Below, piece by piece: positions 35,475 to 45,297 of a DNA stretch of 64,000 bases. Each line of letters starts with the position of its first letter. Position 1 is the stretch's first letter. The position numbers and the translations under genes were made by a program. Below the pieces are notes generated by a model, which was given only the letters and a program-made list of their open reading frames with translations, was not told the origin of the DNA and ran no database searches. Source of the stretch: GCA-002708315 sp964460905 (GTDB taxonomy: Bacteria > Bacteroidota > Bacteroidia > Bacteroidales > F082); the NCBI GenBank assembly GCA_964460905.1, contig CAYWRM010000010.1, forward strand, positions 1-64,000, written 5' to 3'.

Positions 35475-36377
35475 ATGTTTCACGTGGAACAAAAAAATAG
35501 TTTTTCGGAAATTAAAGCATGCCCTTTATGTGGAGAAACTAAATTATCTTCACATTTAAGTACCAAAGACTTCTTTTTTACACAAGAATCTTTTTCATTA
35601 TCCATATGTGAAAACTGTAAATTAGTTTTTACCAATCCTATTCCAAAAAACCTTTCAAAATATTATGAAACAACTAATTATTTATCGCATAATACAGGAG
35701 ATAATGGTTTAATAGGAATGTTATATTCATTTATACGCAATATAAATATTAAAAATAAATATAAACTGGTAACACGATTTTCAGCTAATGGACGAATCCT
35801 TGACATTGGGTGTGGGACCGGGGAGTTTCTAAATTTTTTCAATAAAAGGAAGTGGAATGTAACCGGTGTTGAGCCAAATTCTACTGCAAGAGAGTTCGCA
35901 AAAACAAAATATAAATTAGATGTTTTAGCTGAAGAAAGTCTTAATAGTATGATACCGGATTCATTTGATGTTATTTCAATGTGGCATGTATTAGAACACG
36001 TTCCAGATTTAAACAATAGAATAGCCCAAGTATCAAAACTATTAAAAAAAGACGGCACAATATTTATTGCACTTCCAAACCTCGAATCACCAGATTCTAA
36101 AAAATATGGAAAATTTTGGTCTGCTTTAGATGTGCCACGTCATCTATATCATTTTACACAAAATTCATTTATGAAATTAATTAACAATCATAATATGAAA
36201 TTAGTTCATGCCGAACCTATGAAATTCGATTCATATTACGTAAGTATGTTAAGTGAAAAATACATTAAGAATAAATTATATTTTCCTGCTGCAATTATTA
36301 ATGGCTTTATATCAAACATCAAGGCTAAGAAAAAAAATAACTATTCTAGCATGATATTTGTTGTTAAAAAACAATAA
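35475..36377 (+). CDS. Class I SAM-dependent methyltransferase with N-terminal zinc ribbon
   Basis: 300 aa, ATG at 35475. The first residues MFHVEQ are encoded by a parS-like site. CPLCGE...CENCK (about 15-18 and 45-48) makes a zinc ribbon; then LDIGCGTGEFL (~110-120) is the SAM-binding motif I and WHVLEHVPDL is motif IV/V. This order is seen in methyltransferases acting on sugars, lipids or unknown small substrates. It starts 3 bases after the mnmG stop, so it is in the same message. Confidence 0.85.
   Translation: MFHVEQKNSFSEIKACPLCGETKLSSHLSTKDFFFTQESFSLSICENCKLVFTNPIPKNLSKYYETTNYLSHNTGDNGLIGMLYSFIRNINIKNKYKLVTRFSANGRILDIGCGTGEFLNFFNKRKWNVTGVEPNSTAREFAKTKYKLDVLAEESLNSMIPDSFDVISMWHVLEHVPDLNNRIAQVSKLLKKDGTIFIALPNLESPDSKKYGKFWSALDVPRHLYHFTQNSFMKLINNHNMKLVHAEPMKFDSYYVSMLSEKYIKNKLYFPAAIINGFISNIKAKKKNNYSSMIFVVKKQ
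35476..35491. promoter_or_regulatory. parS-like site 2 (chromosome segregation)
   Basis: TGTTTCACGTGGAACA, inverted copy of site 1, 1881 bases away. It begins inside the ATG codon of the methyltransferase gene and codes for its second to sixth residues (FHVEQ). Confidence 0.88.
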
Positions 36378-36497
36378 TTTTAAATTGTATTCTAAAATAT
36401 GTTTAATTTTCTGAACTTCTTTATCTATTTGATATTCAATATTTTAGTATTTTTTATAGGGTTGCTTGGTTAGCCGTTTCTTCTTTAAACAATAGTA

Positions 36498-39400
36498 ATG
36501 TATAATTATTTATATAAGCATATTTCATATCTTTTTCTCTCTCTTTCATTATTATTCTTTATTTCATATTTCGTAACTCAATATTTTCAAAACAAAAACC
36601 ATACTTATGCTGAGGAAACAGAAAGACTTTCCTCACGTATTAAGATACAGTCGGTTAAGATACATGATCTTGCAGAAATTGCTGATAACATAATAAAAAA
36701 TAACCCTGTTGGCTACTGGAATAAATTAGATAGCATTTTAGAGCCAACTCCTTACGATTGTTTTGTTATTGAAAATTATCACATCAACTATTGGAATACA
36801 AATAAGCTGGATGAAAGATTTTTACGTGGGTTGCTTTCAGATTCCCAGGTACATATAGCTAATCTACCTACCGGGTGGTATTTATATACCAGCTGCAAAA
36901 CAAATAATGGAAATTTGTATATATTAGACTTAATAAAGGCTAGTTACTTAGTTAGTAACGAATTCCTACACAATAATATTAATCAAAAATATCTAAACAT
37001 ATCCAAGATTAAATACACTACAATAGCAAATGAAGCATCTAATATTATATATAATGCTAAAGGAGACTTTCTGTTAGGTACAAAAAGGATTCTCACAAAT
37101 ATTAATTCCACTAATGTACCTATTTCTGCATTTATCCTCTATTTGTTGTCTTACATTTTTTTAATTTTATTTATTTTAATCTGTTTTCACAATTCAAAAC
37201 ATATAAAATATAACTCAATATTTAAGTTTTCTGCTTTTGTGCTTTGTAGTATATTAATTAGATTAACAGATCTGTATTTCAACATAACATCATCTCTGTG
37301 TAACAACCCAATATTTACAATCAAATTATTTAATGTTCCTCTTTCACATACAGAAGGAGATATGTTTTTAAATATATCCTTATTAATTATTTTTTCAATA
37401 GCAGCATATATCTTTCTTAGTAAAAGTAGAATAAACCTATCTCCAACAAAAATTATATTAAAATACACATTGCTCTGGGCTGCTATTTTAATCAATCTTT
37501 TTATTTTGTATCAGATAACCTATGACCAAAATATTTCATTTTATTCCGATAATTTGCTAAATAATGAAAATCTAATTGTAGTTATTCTAATTGCTTTGGG
37601 TTTAAACATAAGTATGTATTGCGCCTTTATTACATATTTAAATTCATTTGACGATAAAAAGGTTCCATTTTTTATTCCATACTTAATTACATTTTCAGGA
37701 ATATCTATTGCCTATTTAGTATCCGACATACATATCAGTATTATAATTGTTACATTGGTAATAACATTTGTATTAATAATTCTTAAACAAGTAATCTGGA
37801 AATATTTTACCGATCTATTTCTAAATCATATTATTTTATTAACCTTGTTAGCATCGGTATCATCAATAATTATTAATAGTTCGTATAATATAAAGAATGA
37901 AAATTATCAAGCAACCATAGCTCAAAAACTATCTGTAACAAATGATATAGAATTTGAAGTTTCATTTGAAAATATTATAACTAAAATTATTTCTGATAAA
38001 TATCTGAGCCAGGTATTAACACAAGACACAAGTATATCTGATTTAATTATTGGAGAATATATAAAATCGAAATATTTTCTTAATCAACTAAATAAATATG
38101 ATATTCAAATAACAAATTGTGGTGAAAATGAACTACTTGAAATACAACCTGAAGGAGAAATTTATGAATGTGAAGACTACTTTAACACTTTGATTGAAGA
38201 AATAACAATCCCCGTTGTTGATTCAACTCTCTTTCTGTTCAATTCAGAAACCGAAAGTATATATTACATAGCCAAATTACCAATAGTTGTTAATGATAAT
38301 TTATTAAGAAATTTGTATGTTGAATTTGTTTCGTCACATGTTCCTGAAGGTCTTGGGTATGCTGAGCTTCTCATAGATAAACAACAATCAACACTAAACC
38401 TTTCCCGATATTCATTTGCAAAATATTCAAAAAACCATCTTACTTATAAATTCGGTGATTTCGCATATAGCACATCTTCTTCCTTTTCAAATAATTTCAA
38501 GACTGAAACATTCATAAATTTAAATAATTATAAACATTATTTGATTCATATCTCAGGGGATAACTACTTAATCGTAAGTAGAGAATTAACCAGCACCTCG
38601 ATGAAAATAGTTGTATTTTCAATAATTTTTATAATACTAGCATTATTTTCTGTACTTATTTATCTAATAATTTATGCAAAAAAGGCATTTGATTTATTGA
38701 GGTTAAACTTCAAAACCAGGCTACAAACATTCGTTATTACAACACTAACTCTTACGTTTATTCTGGTAGCTATTACAACCCTAATATTCATAGAAGAAAG
38801 CAACCGTACGCAACTTGAAAAACAATTAACAGAAAAAGCAAATTCTGTTCTCATAGAACTTCAGCATAAGCTTTCAGCGGCTACAAATCTAGAAAGCCAG
38901 GATGCCAAACTTTTACATCAATTGTTAAGAAAATTTTCATTAGTATTTTTTTCAGATATTAATTTATATGATAAGTCGGGATATTTAATTGCAACATCAA
39001 GACCTGAGATATTTGAAAAAAAATTATTGTCAACATATATAAATCCTAAAGCGTATCGAGCAATATTTTTTGCTAATAATCTAAATTTCATTACAGAAGA
39101 AAATATTGGAGATCTCAATTATTATTCAGCCTACGTACCCTTAAATTTAAACAATGATGCTCCTATTGGCGTAGTAAACCTACCATATTTTGCACGCCAA
39201 ACCGAATTTACAAAATCATACTATGTTATGTTATCATATTTAATAAACATATATGTAATAGTAGGTATTATTGGGGCATTAATTGCTATAATTTTTTCAA
39301 GATATTTAACACGTCCTTTGGTAATGCTACAAAAAAGTCTGGCAACTATTAGAATTGATAAACACAATGAAAAAATAAGCTGGAACAAAAACGACGAAAT

Positions 39401-40151
39401 TGGAATGCTTATTCATGAATATAACCGTATGGTAGATAAGCTGGAACAGAGTGCCGATTTATTAAAACACTCAGAAAGAGAAAGTGCATGGCGTGAGGTT
39501 GCCAGGCAAATTGCTCACGAAATAAAAAACCCTTTAACACCAATGAAGCTTAATGTTCAGTATTTGAAAAAGTCATTTATAAATGATGATCCTGAATTTT
39601 CCTCTAAAATAAACTCTATCAGTAAATCTCTTATTGAGCAAATCGATACATTAGATAATGTTGCAGAAATGTTTTCAGATTTTGCCAAATCTAAATCACA
39701 TGATTTTGTCGTAGTAAACCTGAAAATAATACTAGATTCATCAATAAACTTATTTAACAAAAATGAAAATGTTAATATTTCACTAAAATGTGAAAATGTT
39801 AATACAGATTTGTTTACACTAGGATTTGAAAAAGATATACTAAGAGCTATTAACAATATACTTAATAATGCCATCCAGGCTATTGATAAAAAAACAGATG
39901 GAGAAATTAATATAATTGTTCAAAAAGATTCAAGGTATATAAAAATAGCAATTTCGGATAACGGCAAAGGAATTTCTGATGATATGAAAATTAAAATATT
40001 CCAGCCATATTTCACTACAAAAACCAGTGGTACCGGATTAGGCCTTGCTATAGTTAAAAATATTATGACTGAAATAGGAGGGGAGGTGTACTTCGAATCA
40101 AACGATAACCAGCCCGGTACTACTTTTTATCTTGTTTTTCCGGAGGCATAA
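36498..40151 (+). CDS. Large NtrY-like membrane sensor histidine kinase
   Basis: 1217 aa. N-terminal part with about eight membrane helices and a soluble loop, then a second membrane-flanked sensor region, a HAMP-like stretch after ~930 (SRYLTRPLVMLQKSL), phospho-acceptor His1007 in ARQIAHEIKNPLTPMKLNVQ, and an ATPase domain with NNILNNAIQAI (N box), ISDNGKGIS (G1) and GTGLGLAIVKN (G2). It should autophosphorylate on His1007 and pass phosphate to a response regulator. No receiver or regulator gene lies next to it, so the partner is elsewhere. Confidence 0.93.
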   Translation: MYNYLYKHISYLFLSLSLLFFISYFVTQYFQNKNHTYAEETERLSSRIKIQSVKIHDLAEIADNIIKNNPVGYWNKLDSILEPTPYDCFVIENYHINYWNTNKLDERFLRGLLSDSQVHIANLPTGWYLYTSCKTNNGNLYILDLIKASYLVSNEFLHNNINQKYLNISKIKYTTIANEASNIIYNAKGDFLLGTKRILTNINSTNVPISAFILYLLSYIFLILFILICFHNSKHIKYNSIFKFSAFVLCSILIRLTDLYFNITSSLCNNPIFTIKLFNVPLSHTEGDMFLNISLLIIFSIAAYIFLSKSRINLSPTKIILKYTLLWAAILINLFILYQITYDQNISFYSDNLLNNENLIVVILIALGLNISMYCAFITYLNSFDDKKVPFFIPYLITFSGISIAYLVSDIHISIIIVTLVITFVLIILKQVIWKYFTDLFLNHIILLTLLASVSSIIINSSYNIKNENYQATIAQKLSVTNDIEFEVSFENIITKIISDKYLSQVLTQDTSISDLIIGEYIKSKYFLNQLNKYDIQITNCGENELLEIQPEGEIYECEDYFNTLIEEITIPVVDSTLFLFNSETESIYYIAKLPIVVNDNLLRNLYVEFVSSHVPEGLGYAELLIDKQQSTLNLSRYSFAKYSKNHLTYKFGDFAYSTSSSFSNNFKTETFINLNNYKHYLIHISGDNYLIVSRELTSTSMKIVVFSIIFIILALFSVLIYLIIYAKKAFDLLRLNFKTRLQTFVITTLTLTFILVAITTLIFIEESNRTQLEKQLTEKANSVLIELQHKLSAATNLESQDAKLLHQLLRKFSLVFFSDINLYDKSGYLIATSRPEIFEKKLLSTYINPKAYRAIFFANNLNFITEENIGDLNYYSAYVPLNLNNDAPIGVVNLPYFARQTEFTKSYYVMLSYLINIYVIVGIIGALIAIIFSRYLTRPLVMLQKSLATIRIDKHNEKISWNKNDEIGMLIHEYNRMVDKLEQSADLLKHSERESAWREVARQIAHEIKNPLTPMKLNVQYLKKSFINDDPEFSSKINSISKSLIEQIDTLDNVAEMFSDFAKSKSHDFVVVNLKIILDSSINLFNKNENVNISLKCENVNTDLFTLGFEKDILRAINNILNNAIQAIDKKTDGEINIIVQKDSRYIKIAISDNGKGISDDMKIKIFQPYFTTKTSGTGLGLAIVKNIMTEIGGEVYFESNDNQPGTTFYLVFPEA

Positions 40152-40166
40152 TAGTACATAGTATTC

Positions 40167-40386
40167 TAGCCTGAATAATTCATGAAAAATGACTGTAGTA
40201 TTATTATTATCACTATGTCAGATAATTGATGATGAAAAGAACAAAAATGATTTTTGTCATTTTACACTAAAATGTTTTTATTTCAATACATCTGCTTCGT
40301 TGCTAATCCTTTGAAATAGATTACTATATCGTCAGGTTCAGTTGCCTAACATCTGCATCAAACTAAACACATGAATTAATCAGGCC
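40167..40386. repeat. 220-bp intergenic foldback element
   Basis: Outer arms GCCTGAATAATTCATG (about 40168-40183) and CATGAATTAATCAGGC (about 40370-40385) are inverted copies with two mismatches. Shorter arms are seen inside (AAAATGATTTTTGTCATTTT). The arm sequence resembles that of the repeat at 5125-5297 (CCCGGAATATGCATT), so these may be one family. It fills the spacer between the kinase and flippase genes, where no other gene is visible. Confidence 0.5.
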
Positions 40387-40414
40387 AGAAACTATTTTCC
40401 ATACTTTTACAAAC

Positions 40415-41893
40415 ATGAATAAAGCCTACAATCCCATAAAAAAGCTTGCCGGAGAAACGGCAATTTATGGGCTAGGCACAATGGTTCCAAGGTTTTTAAA
40501 TTACTTATTAGTTCCTCTTTATACTATTTATGTATTTACTGAGGCTGAATATGGCCAGGTTACTCTTCTCTACTCTTATGTAGCAATACTATTAGTTTTA
40601 CTTACTTTTGGAATGGAAACAGCATTTTTCAGGTATGCCAATAAAAGTGAAAATCCTAAAAAAGTTTTTAATACATCAGCATCGTCAGTTTTAATTATTG
40701 CTTTTTTATTCTTGTTAATAGCTTTTGTATTTGTTGACTATATTTCACAATTAATACAATATTCTGCTAATTATGAATATGTATTAATAATTGCTGTAAT
40801 AATTGCTGTTGACGCGATTACAGCATTACCTTTTGCTTTTTTAAGATTCCAAAACAAGGCAATTAAATTTTCTTCAATAAGAATAATTAGCGTTGTTATT
40901 ACTATTTCACTAAACTTGATATTTTTAGTTGTAATTCCAAATTACTATGGTGAAAATTATAACGAATTACCTGTTTATAGAAGTACGAATCTTGTAACAT
41001 TCGTATTTATTGCGAATCTTATTGGTTCGCTTTCAACATTGTTAATGTTAAGCAAAGAATTTAAAAATTTTCGTTTTAAAATTGATCCGGTATTACTTAA
41101 AAAATTGCTCAAATACGGATTACCAATACTTATCATATCTCTTTCGTTTATGATTACTGAGGTTGCTGATAAAATACTTCTGAAATACCTTCTGCCAGAC
41201 AGATCACAAGCTGATTCACAACTTGGAATATATGCAGCCAGTTACAAATTAGCCATAATAATGATGTTGTTTATACAAATGTTCAGATATGCTGCAGAAC
41301 CCTTCTTTTTTTCAGAAGCTGATAAAAAAGATGCAAAAAACACATATAGTAGAGTTATGAATTTGTTTGTAGCATTTACATGGTTTATTTTTTTGTTGGT
41401 AATGCTAAATATAAACCTATTCAAATATTTTATTGGTGAAGCTTTTTGGCCAGGACTTAGTATAGTACCAATTATACTATCAGCAAAATTGTTTCTTGGT
41501 ATATTTTATAATCTGTCCGTTTGGTATAAGCTTACTAATAAAACATTTTATGGAGCAACAATAGCCATAGTGGCAGCATTAATTACAATTATACTCAATG
41601 TACTTTTAATTCCAAAATATGGATATATGGGTTCTGCATGGGCGAATTTTATAAGCTATTTTGTAATTATGATTTTATCATTCGTGTGGGGCAGGAAAAT
41701 ATATCGTGTTAATTACAATATTAAAAAAATATTAATGTATACAGTAGTGGCTCTGTTAGTATATTTTACTTCTGTTTATTTCGCTGATTTTCAAAGTTAT
41801 ATTTACTATTCGTTGGTAACCATTTTACTAATTAGTTATTTATTATTCGTATTCATTATTGAGAAACATAGCACCAAACAAAGTATTATTTGA
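40415..41893 (+). CDS. Wzx-type oligosaccharide flippase
   Basis: 492 aa, almost entirely membrane helices (12-14 predicted). The N-terminus (AGETAIYGLGTMVPRFLNYLLVPLYT) and the 'AEYGQVTLLYSYVAILLVLLTFGMETAFFR' region are typical of MATE/MOP-superfamily polysaccharide flippases in Bacteroidetes. It should move lipid-linked sugar units across the inner membrane for capsule, LPS or glycan assembly. No glycosyltransferase is adjacent. Confidence 0.85.
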   Translation: MNKAYNPIKKLAGETAIYGLGTMVPRFLNYLLVPLYTIYVFTEAEYGQVTLLYSYVAILLVLLTFGMETAFFRYANKSENPKKVFNTSASSVLIIAFLFLLIAFVFVDYISQLIQYSANYEYVLIIAVIIAVDAITALPFAFLRFQNKAIKFSSIRIISVVITISLNLIFLVVIPNYYGENYNELPVYRSTNLVTFVFIANLIGSLSTLLMLSKEFKNFRFKIDPVLLKKLLKYGLPILIISLSFMITEVADKILLKYLLPDRSQADSQLGIYAASYKLAIIMMLFIQMFRYAAEPFFFSEADKKDAKNTYSRVMNLFVAFTWFIFLLVMLNINLFKYFIGEAFWPGLSIVPIILSAKLFLGIFYNLSVWYKLTNKTFYGATIAIVAALITIILNVLLIPKYGYMGSAWANFISYFVIMILSFVWGRKIYRVNYNIKKILMYTVVALLVYFTSVYFADFQSYIYYSLVTILLISYLLFVFIIEKHSTKQSII

Positions 41894-41934
41894 TTTAATT
41901 GTATTAATAATCTAATTATAGTTTTATTACTTTA

Positions 41935-41942
41935 TATATTTG
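41935..41942 (+). promoter_or_regulatory. -7 promoter box for the 207-aa hypothetical gene
   Basis: TATATTTG matches TAnnTTTG, 31 bases before the ATG at 41973. Its position excludes the in-frame upstream start at 41940. Confidence 0.5.
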
Positions 41943-41972
41943 CAAATAGCACCACCACCAAAAAATATAATT

Positions 41973-42596
41973 ATGTTGTCGTTTTTCAAATCATCAAAGA
42001 AAAAAACTCCTAAAAAAGGGAAGGCTTTTTATCATCGTGAAAATTTAATTCAAACCATAAAAGAATTAAACAATTGTCTTGATCATCTGGGTTCATCAAT
42101 TACAACAAAGACAAGCTGTAATATACTATTTCAAGGGTTTGAACTAGATGCTATAGTTGAAAAAAATCTAGAAAATGATTGTGGAGAAGAGTCCTTTTGC
42201 CTTGAACCGGGTGGTGAAATTTCTGATCATAAAATATATTATTATAGAATATCATCTCAACATCTTCGTTTTTTGATTCAAATACATTTTATTGATGGTC
42301 AGTTTTTCTTTGCTGCAACAAAAGTATATTCAGATGCACTGCTCTCGTCTATTGATAAGCAAAGAGTATTAAAGCAAATTATTACTAAATATTATCCTGA
42401 CGCTGACGAACAAACAATTGAATTTGATATTGAGGATTCTAAAGGTAATATATTATATACAAGGGACGATGTATATTATTATATTCAATATCTGGCTAAT
42501 AATTCCACAAGCCAAAAACTTAAAAAACAATATTCTGGATATAAGGGGCCAAAACCTTCTGAGGAAATTAAAGATACATTGTATAGGTTGATATAG
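41973..42596 (+). CDS. Conserved-looking hypothetical protein
   Basis: 207 aa from the ATG at 41973 (MLSFFKSSKKKTPKKG). Basic N-terminus, then an alpha/beta region with a Cys pair (DCGEESFC) and an acidic middle. No domain recognised. It is 5 bases before hemW and on the same strand, so it is likely co-transcribed. No signal peptide, so probably cytoplasmic. Confidence 0.65.
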   Translation: MLSFFKSSKKKTPKKGKAFYHRENLIQTIKELNNCLDHLGSSITTKTSCNILFQGFELDAIVEKNLENDCGEESFCLEPGGEISDHKIYYYRISSQHLRFLIQIHFIDGQFFFAATKVYSDALLSSIDKQRVLKQIITKYYPDADEQTIEFDIEDSKGNILYTRDDVYYYIQYLANNSTSQKLKKQYSGYKGPKPSEEIKDTLYRLI

Positions 42597-42601
42597 ATTA
42601 T

Positions 42602-43735
42602 ATGGCTGGTATCTATATTCATATTCCTTTTTGCAAACAAAAATGCCATTACTGCAATTTTTATTCCACCGTATCGCTTGCATACCAACAGGATTATATA
42701 AGCGCTTTAACTAGAGAAATTAAATCACGGCAAAAATATTTAGCCCATGAAGTAGTAAACACCATTTACTTTGGTGGAGGTACGCCTTCTATGTTTTCAT
42801 CCGACGAAATATCATATATAATAAATTTAATTGACTTTAGATTTAATGTCGCCAGCGATGCCGAAATTACACTGGAAGCAAATCCTGATGATCTTGATAA
42901 AAACAAACTTAATGATATTAAAAATTACACTTCGGTTAATAGGATAAGTATTGGTGTTCAAAGTTTTTTTGATGATGACCTTCAGTACTTAAACAGAGTT
43001 CACAGCTCAAAGCAAGCACAAAACTCGATTGAAAATGCGTTAAAATTAGGGTTTGACAATATTACAATAGATTTAATATACGGTATTCCAAATTTAAGTA
43101 ATAGTAAGTGGAAAGAAAATCTCAAGATATTTTTTGATTATAAAATACCACATTTGTCATCCTATTCATTAACCGTTGAGCCTAAAACCGCACTGGATTT
43201 ACTAATCAAAAAAAAGAAACTGGAAAATATAGTTGAATCCGAAAGCATCGATCATTTTAAAATACTTATTGAAGAAACTGAAAAACAAAATTTTATTAAT
43301 TATGAAATTTCAAATTTTGCTTTGGAAGGTCATTATTCAAAACATAATAGTATATATTGGTTAGGTGGACACTATTTAGGCTTAGGTCCTTCGGCACATT
43401 CATATAATGGAAAATCACGACAGTGGAATGTAATGAATATCAAGAAATACTGCGAAGAGAAGCAAATAAAAAATATTATTGACGAAAAAGAATATCTAAG
43501 TAAAGATCAGATGTACAATGAATATGTTCTTACCTCATTAAGAACCTCATGGGGATGTGATATTGAGCATATTAAAAATGCATTTGGTGAAAAATACAGT
43601 CAACATTTTATTACTAATATTACAAAAACAATAAAAGAAAATAATGCTACCAGAAATGGAAATATCTTCACATTAACCAATAGTGGAAAACTTTTTGCTG
43701 ATGGAATAGCTTCTTCGTTATTTTTTGGTCTATAG
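42602..43735 (+). CDS. hemW: Radical SAM protein HemW (heme chaperone, HemN-like)
   Basis: 377 aa. Radical SAM motif CKQKCHYC (Cys11, 15, 18) in IHIPFCKQKCHYCNFYS, then TIYFGGGTPSMF and a HemW-type C-terminal region with SAHSYNG. HemW has been shown in other bacteria to carry heme, not to act as coproporphyrinogen oxidase. Its length fits HemW, which lacks the extra cysteine residue of HemN at the start. The 3' end overlaps a convergent small gene by 6 bases. Confidence 0.92.
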   Translation: MAGIYIHIPFCKQKCHYCNFYSTVSLAYQQDYISALTREIKSRQKYLAHEVVNTIYFGGGTPSMFSSDEISYIINLIDFRFNVASDAEITLEANPDDLDKNKLNDIKNYTSVNRISIGVQSFFDDDLQYLNRVHSSKQAQNSIENALKLGFDNITIDLIYGIPNLSNSKWKENLKIFFDYKIPHLSSYSLTVEPKTALDLLIKKKKLENIVESESIDHFKILIEETEKQNFINYEISNFALEGHYSKHNSIYWLGGHYLGLGPSAHSYNGKSRQWNVMNIKKYCEEKQIKNIIDEKEYLSKDQMYNEYVLTSLRTSWGCDIEHIKNAFGEKYSQHFITNITKTIKENNATRNGNIFTLTNSGKLFADGIASSLFFGL

Positions 43736-43906
43736 GGCTTTCGGACTAAATTTTGTAACCAAATATCCAATTACGGGAGAAAATAGAATGCTGATAAAAA
43801 AAGACCATTGTACTCCAATTTTTTTCTTCTTGCCAATTGTTTCAGAAACTAACAACGAAAGCACATACCAGGAAATAAATATAAATATTATTATGTATTC
43901 GTTCAT
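43730..43906 (-). CDS. 58-aa two-helix membrane protein
   Basis: ATG at 43906, TAG at 43730-43732. Sequence MNEYIIIFIFISWYVLSLLV then a basic loop (GKKKKIG), then a second hydrophobic helix (QWSFFISILFSPVIGYLV). Such small two-helix proteins are common beside envelope genes; the function is unknown. It overlaps hemW's 3' end by 6 bases and lies 46 bases after the PepSY gene, same strand, so it may be the end of that transcript. It is too short for common length cut-offs. Confidence 0.6.
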   Translation of the reverse strand: MNEYIIIFIFISWYVLSLLVSETIGKKKKIGVQWSFFISILFSPVIGYLVTKFSPKAL

Positions 43907-43952
43907 GTTATTGTTTTTAAGAGTAATAAATCAAGGCTTCTTGTTCTTAGCT

Positions 43953-44507
43953 CTAGTAAAAATATATAAACAAGTAAATAGCTGGTATTAAAATTCCAAT
44001 TATTGTCATCCATGCACCACGTTTAGTAATACCATTAGCACCTCTTGGTATCAAAACACCCGAAATAGCAATTAATATAAGCGCACCGGCAAAAATATCA
44101 GAAAACCATGTCCAATACTTAATTGGGTTATAATGCAGATAATTAACTTCTCTGAACAAAGGACGTCTTGTTGTTTTTTCAATAAGCCCATTACCACTTA
44201 ATAGATTAAAATAAATTGTTCCGTCTTTGATAAATATTTTAACTATTTCATCATTTGGATAATAATGACTTTTATAGTTACCTGATTCACCAAAGGGTTC
44301 AAGTAACTTTTTAATTTCTGATTTATTGATTTTAGCACCTGGAGGATCAATAATGATATTTTCAGTTGTTACTACATAATTAGGATTCCAGTCGTCGATG
44401 TGATTAATTGCTATGCCCGAAAGTGCATATATAATTACCATACCAAAAAAGAAATACCCAAAATCACGATGGACAGCTCTGTTCCATTTACGCCATTTAA
44501 ACATCAT
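43953..44507 (-). CDS. PepSY-associated membrane protein
   Basis: 184 aa. Membrane helix at ~16-34 in a PepSY-TM context (RKWNRAVHRDFGYFFFGMVI, YALSGIAINHIDDWNP), a soluble PepSY-like domain, a conserved Tyr-rich segment (REVNYLHYNPIKYWTWFSD), and two helices at ~134-150 and ~163-183. Proteins of this type act in iron reduction, siderophore handling or protease control; here unknown. It starts 12 bases after the lipoprotein gene stop and is likely in one operon with it. Confidence 0.78.
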   Translation of the reverse strand: MMFKWRKWNRAVHRDFGYFFFGMVIIYALSGIAINHIDDWNPNYVVTTENIIIDPPGAKINKSEIKKLLEPFGESGNYKSHYYPNDEIVKIFIKDGTIYFNLLSGNGLIEKTTRRPLFREVNYLHYNPIKYWTWFSDIFAGALILIAISGVLIPRGANGITKRGAWMTIIGILIPAIYLFIYFY

Positions 44508-44519
44508 TGTTATTATGGG

Positions 44520-45125
44520 TTATTCCTTATTTTCAGTTGTGTCTACAACAACATCATAAGACGTGCATAATACAGAATAAAATGAAAGATGATCGCTTCC
44601 TGATTCTTCCAGCATAGTGCGTAGTCTGTTAACTTTCTCCAATTCCTCGTTTAAATCAGCTCCTTCACCACCTTTTTCAACATTTCCACCAAGATGCATC
44701 CCTTCACCTTTATCATCACTCAAATCACTACCGGCTTTAATTTCTTCTTCCCATTCTTTAAGGTATTCTTCATCAATTCTTTGTTCTTCAACAATACCTA
44801 CAAGCACTAATTGATCACCTTCTAGCTCAGCATTAAATGCTGCTATTTCTTCATCAGGTGTAACTTTAACTCTTGTCTCCGATTCGTTGCTAACTAGGAA
44901 TAATTTTTGCCCACCATGTTTACAAATATGATCGACAGTACCTTCTAATTGAATTTTTTTATCAACAAAATCTCCAGCTTTATCATCAAAATCGGCAATA
45001 TTTATAGCTGTAATTTCATCAACAACTACAATATCATTATTACTGGATTCTTTAGGCTTTTGTGCATTTTCACAAGATGTAATGAATAATGCAATTACTG
45101 TAAATATTAATAAATACTTTTTCAT
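44520..45125 (-). CDS. OB-fold-like lipoprotein
   Basis: 201 aa. Lipoprotein signal with lipobox LFITSC (Cys18). Residues ~50-120 look like a small beta-barrel with KIQLEGTVDHICKHGGQKLFL, as in lipoproteins of the OB-fold (BOF/DUF4920-like) kind. An acidic tail follows. One Cys pairs possible (HICKHGG and LCTSYD). Probably an envelope metal- or redox-linked accessory to the PepSY protein downstream; this is inference. Confidence 0.6.
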   Translation of the reverse strand: MKKYLLIFTVIALFITSCENAQKPKESSNNDIVVVDEITAINIADFDDKAGDFVDKKIQLEGTVDHICKHGGQKLFLVSNESETRVKVTPDEEIAAFNAELEGDQLVLVGIVEEQRIDEEYLKEWEEEIKAGSDLSDDKGEGMHLGGNVEKGGEGADLNEELEKVNRLRTMLEESGSDHLSFYSVLCTSYDVVVDTTENKE

Positions 45126-45297
45126 AATTTTAAATTATTATTTGATTTGGCTAAGATAAATATTTATAAATTAATAAATGTAAATCTATACATATATGTA
45201 TAAAATATTTTCAAATTCTGATTTATATGAAAGGAAATCATAAATTCTAAGTTAGAAATATTCTTCTTAGTTTAATTTTCCTTATTAAAAACAATTT

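Noticed and set aside
36399..36473. 24-aa all-hydrophobic frame between the methyltransferase and kinase genes
   Set aside because: Very short frames rich in Phe/Leu/Ile are expected by chance in such AT-rich DNA; no supporting signal.
43725..43991. 88-aa plus-strand frame after hemW
   Set aside because: The opposite strand carries the better 58-aa membrane protein and the PepSY gene end; this frame has no motif.
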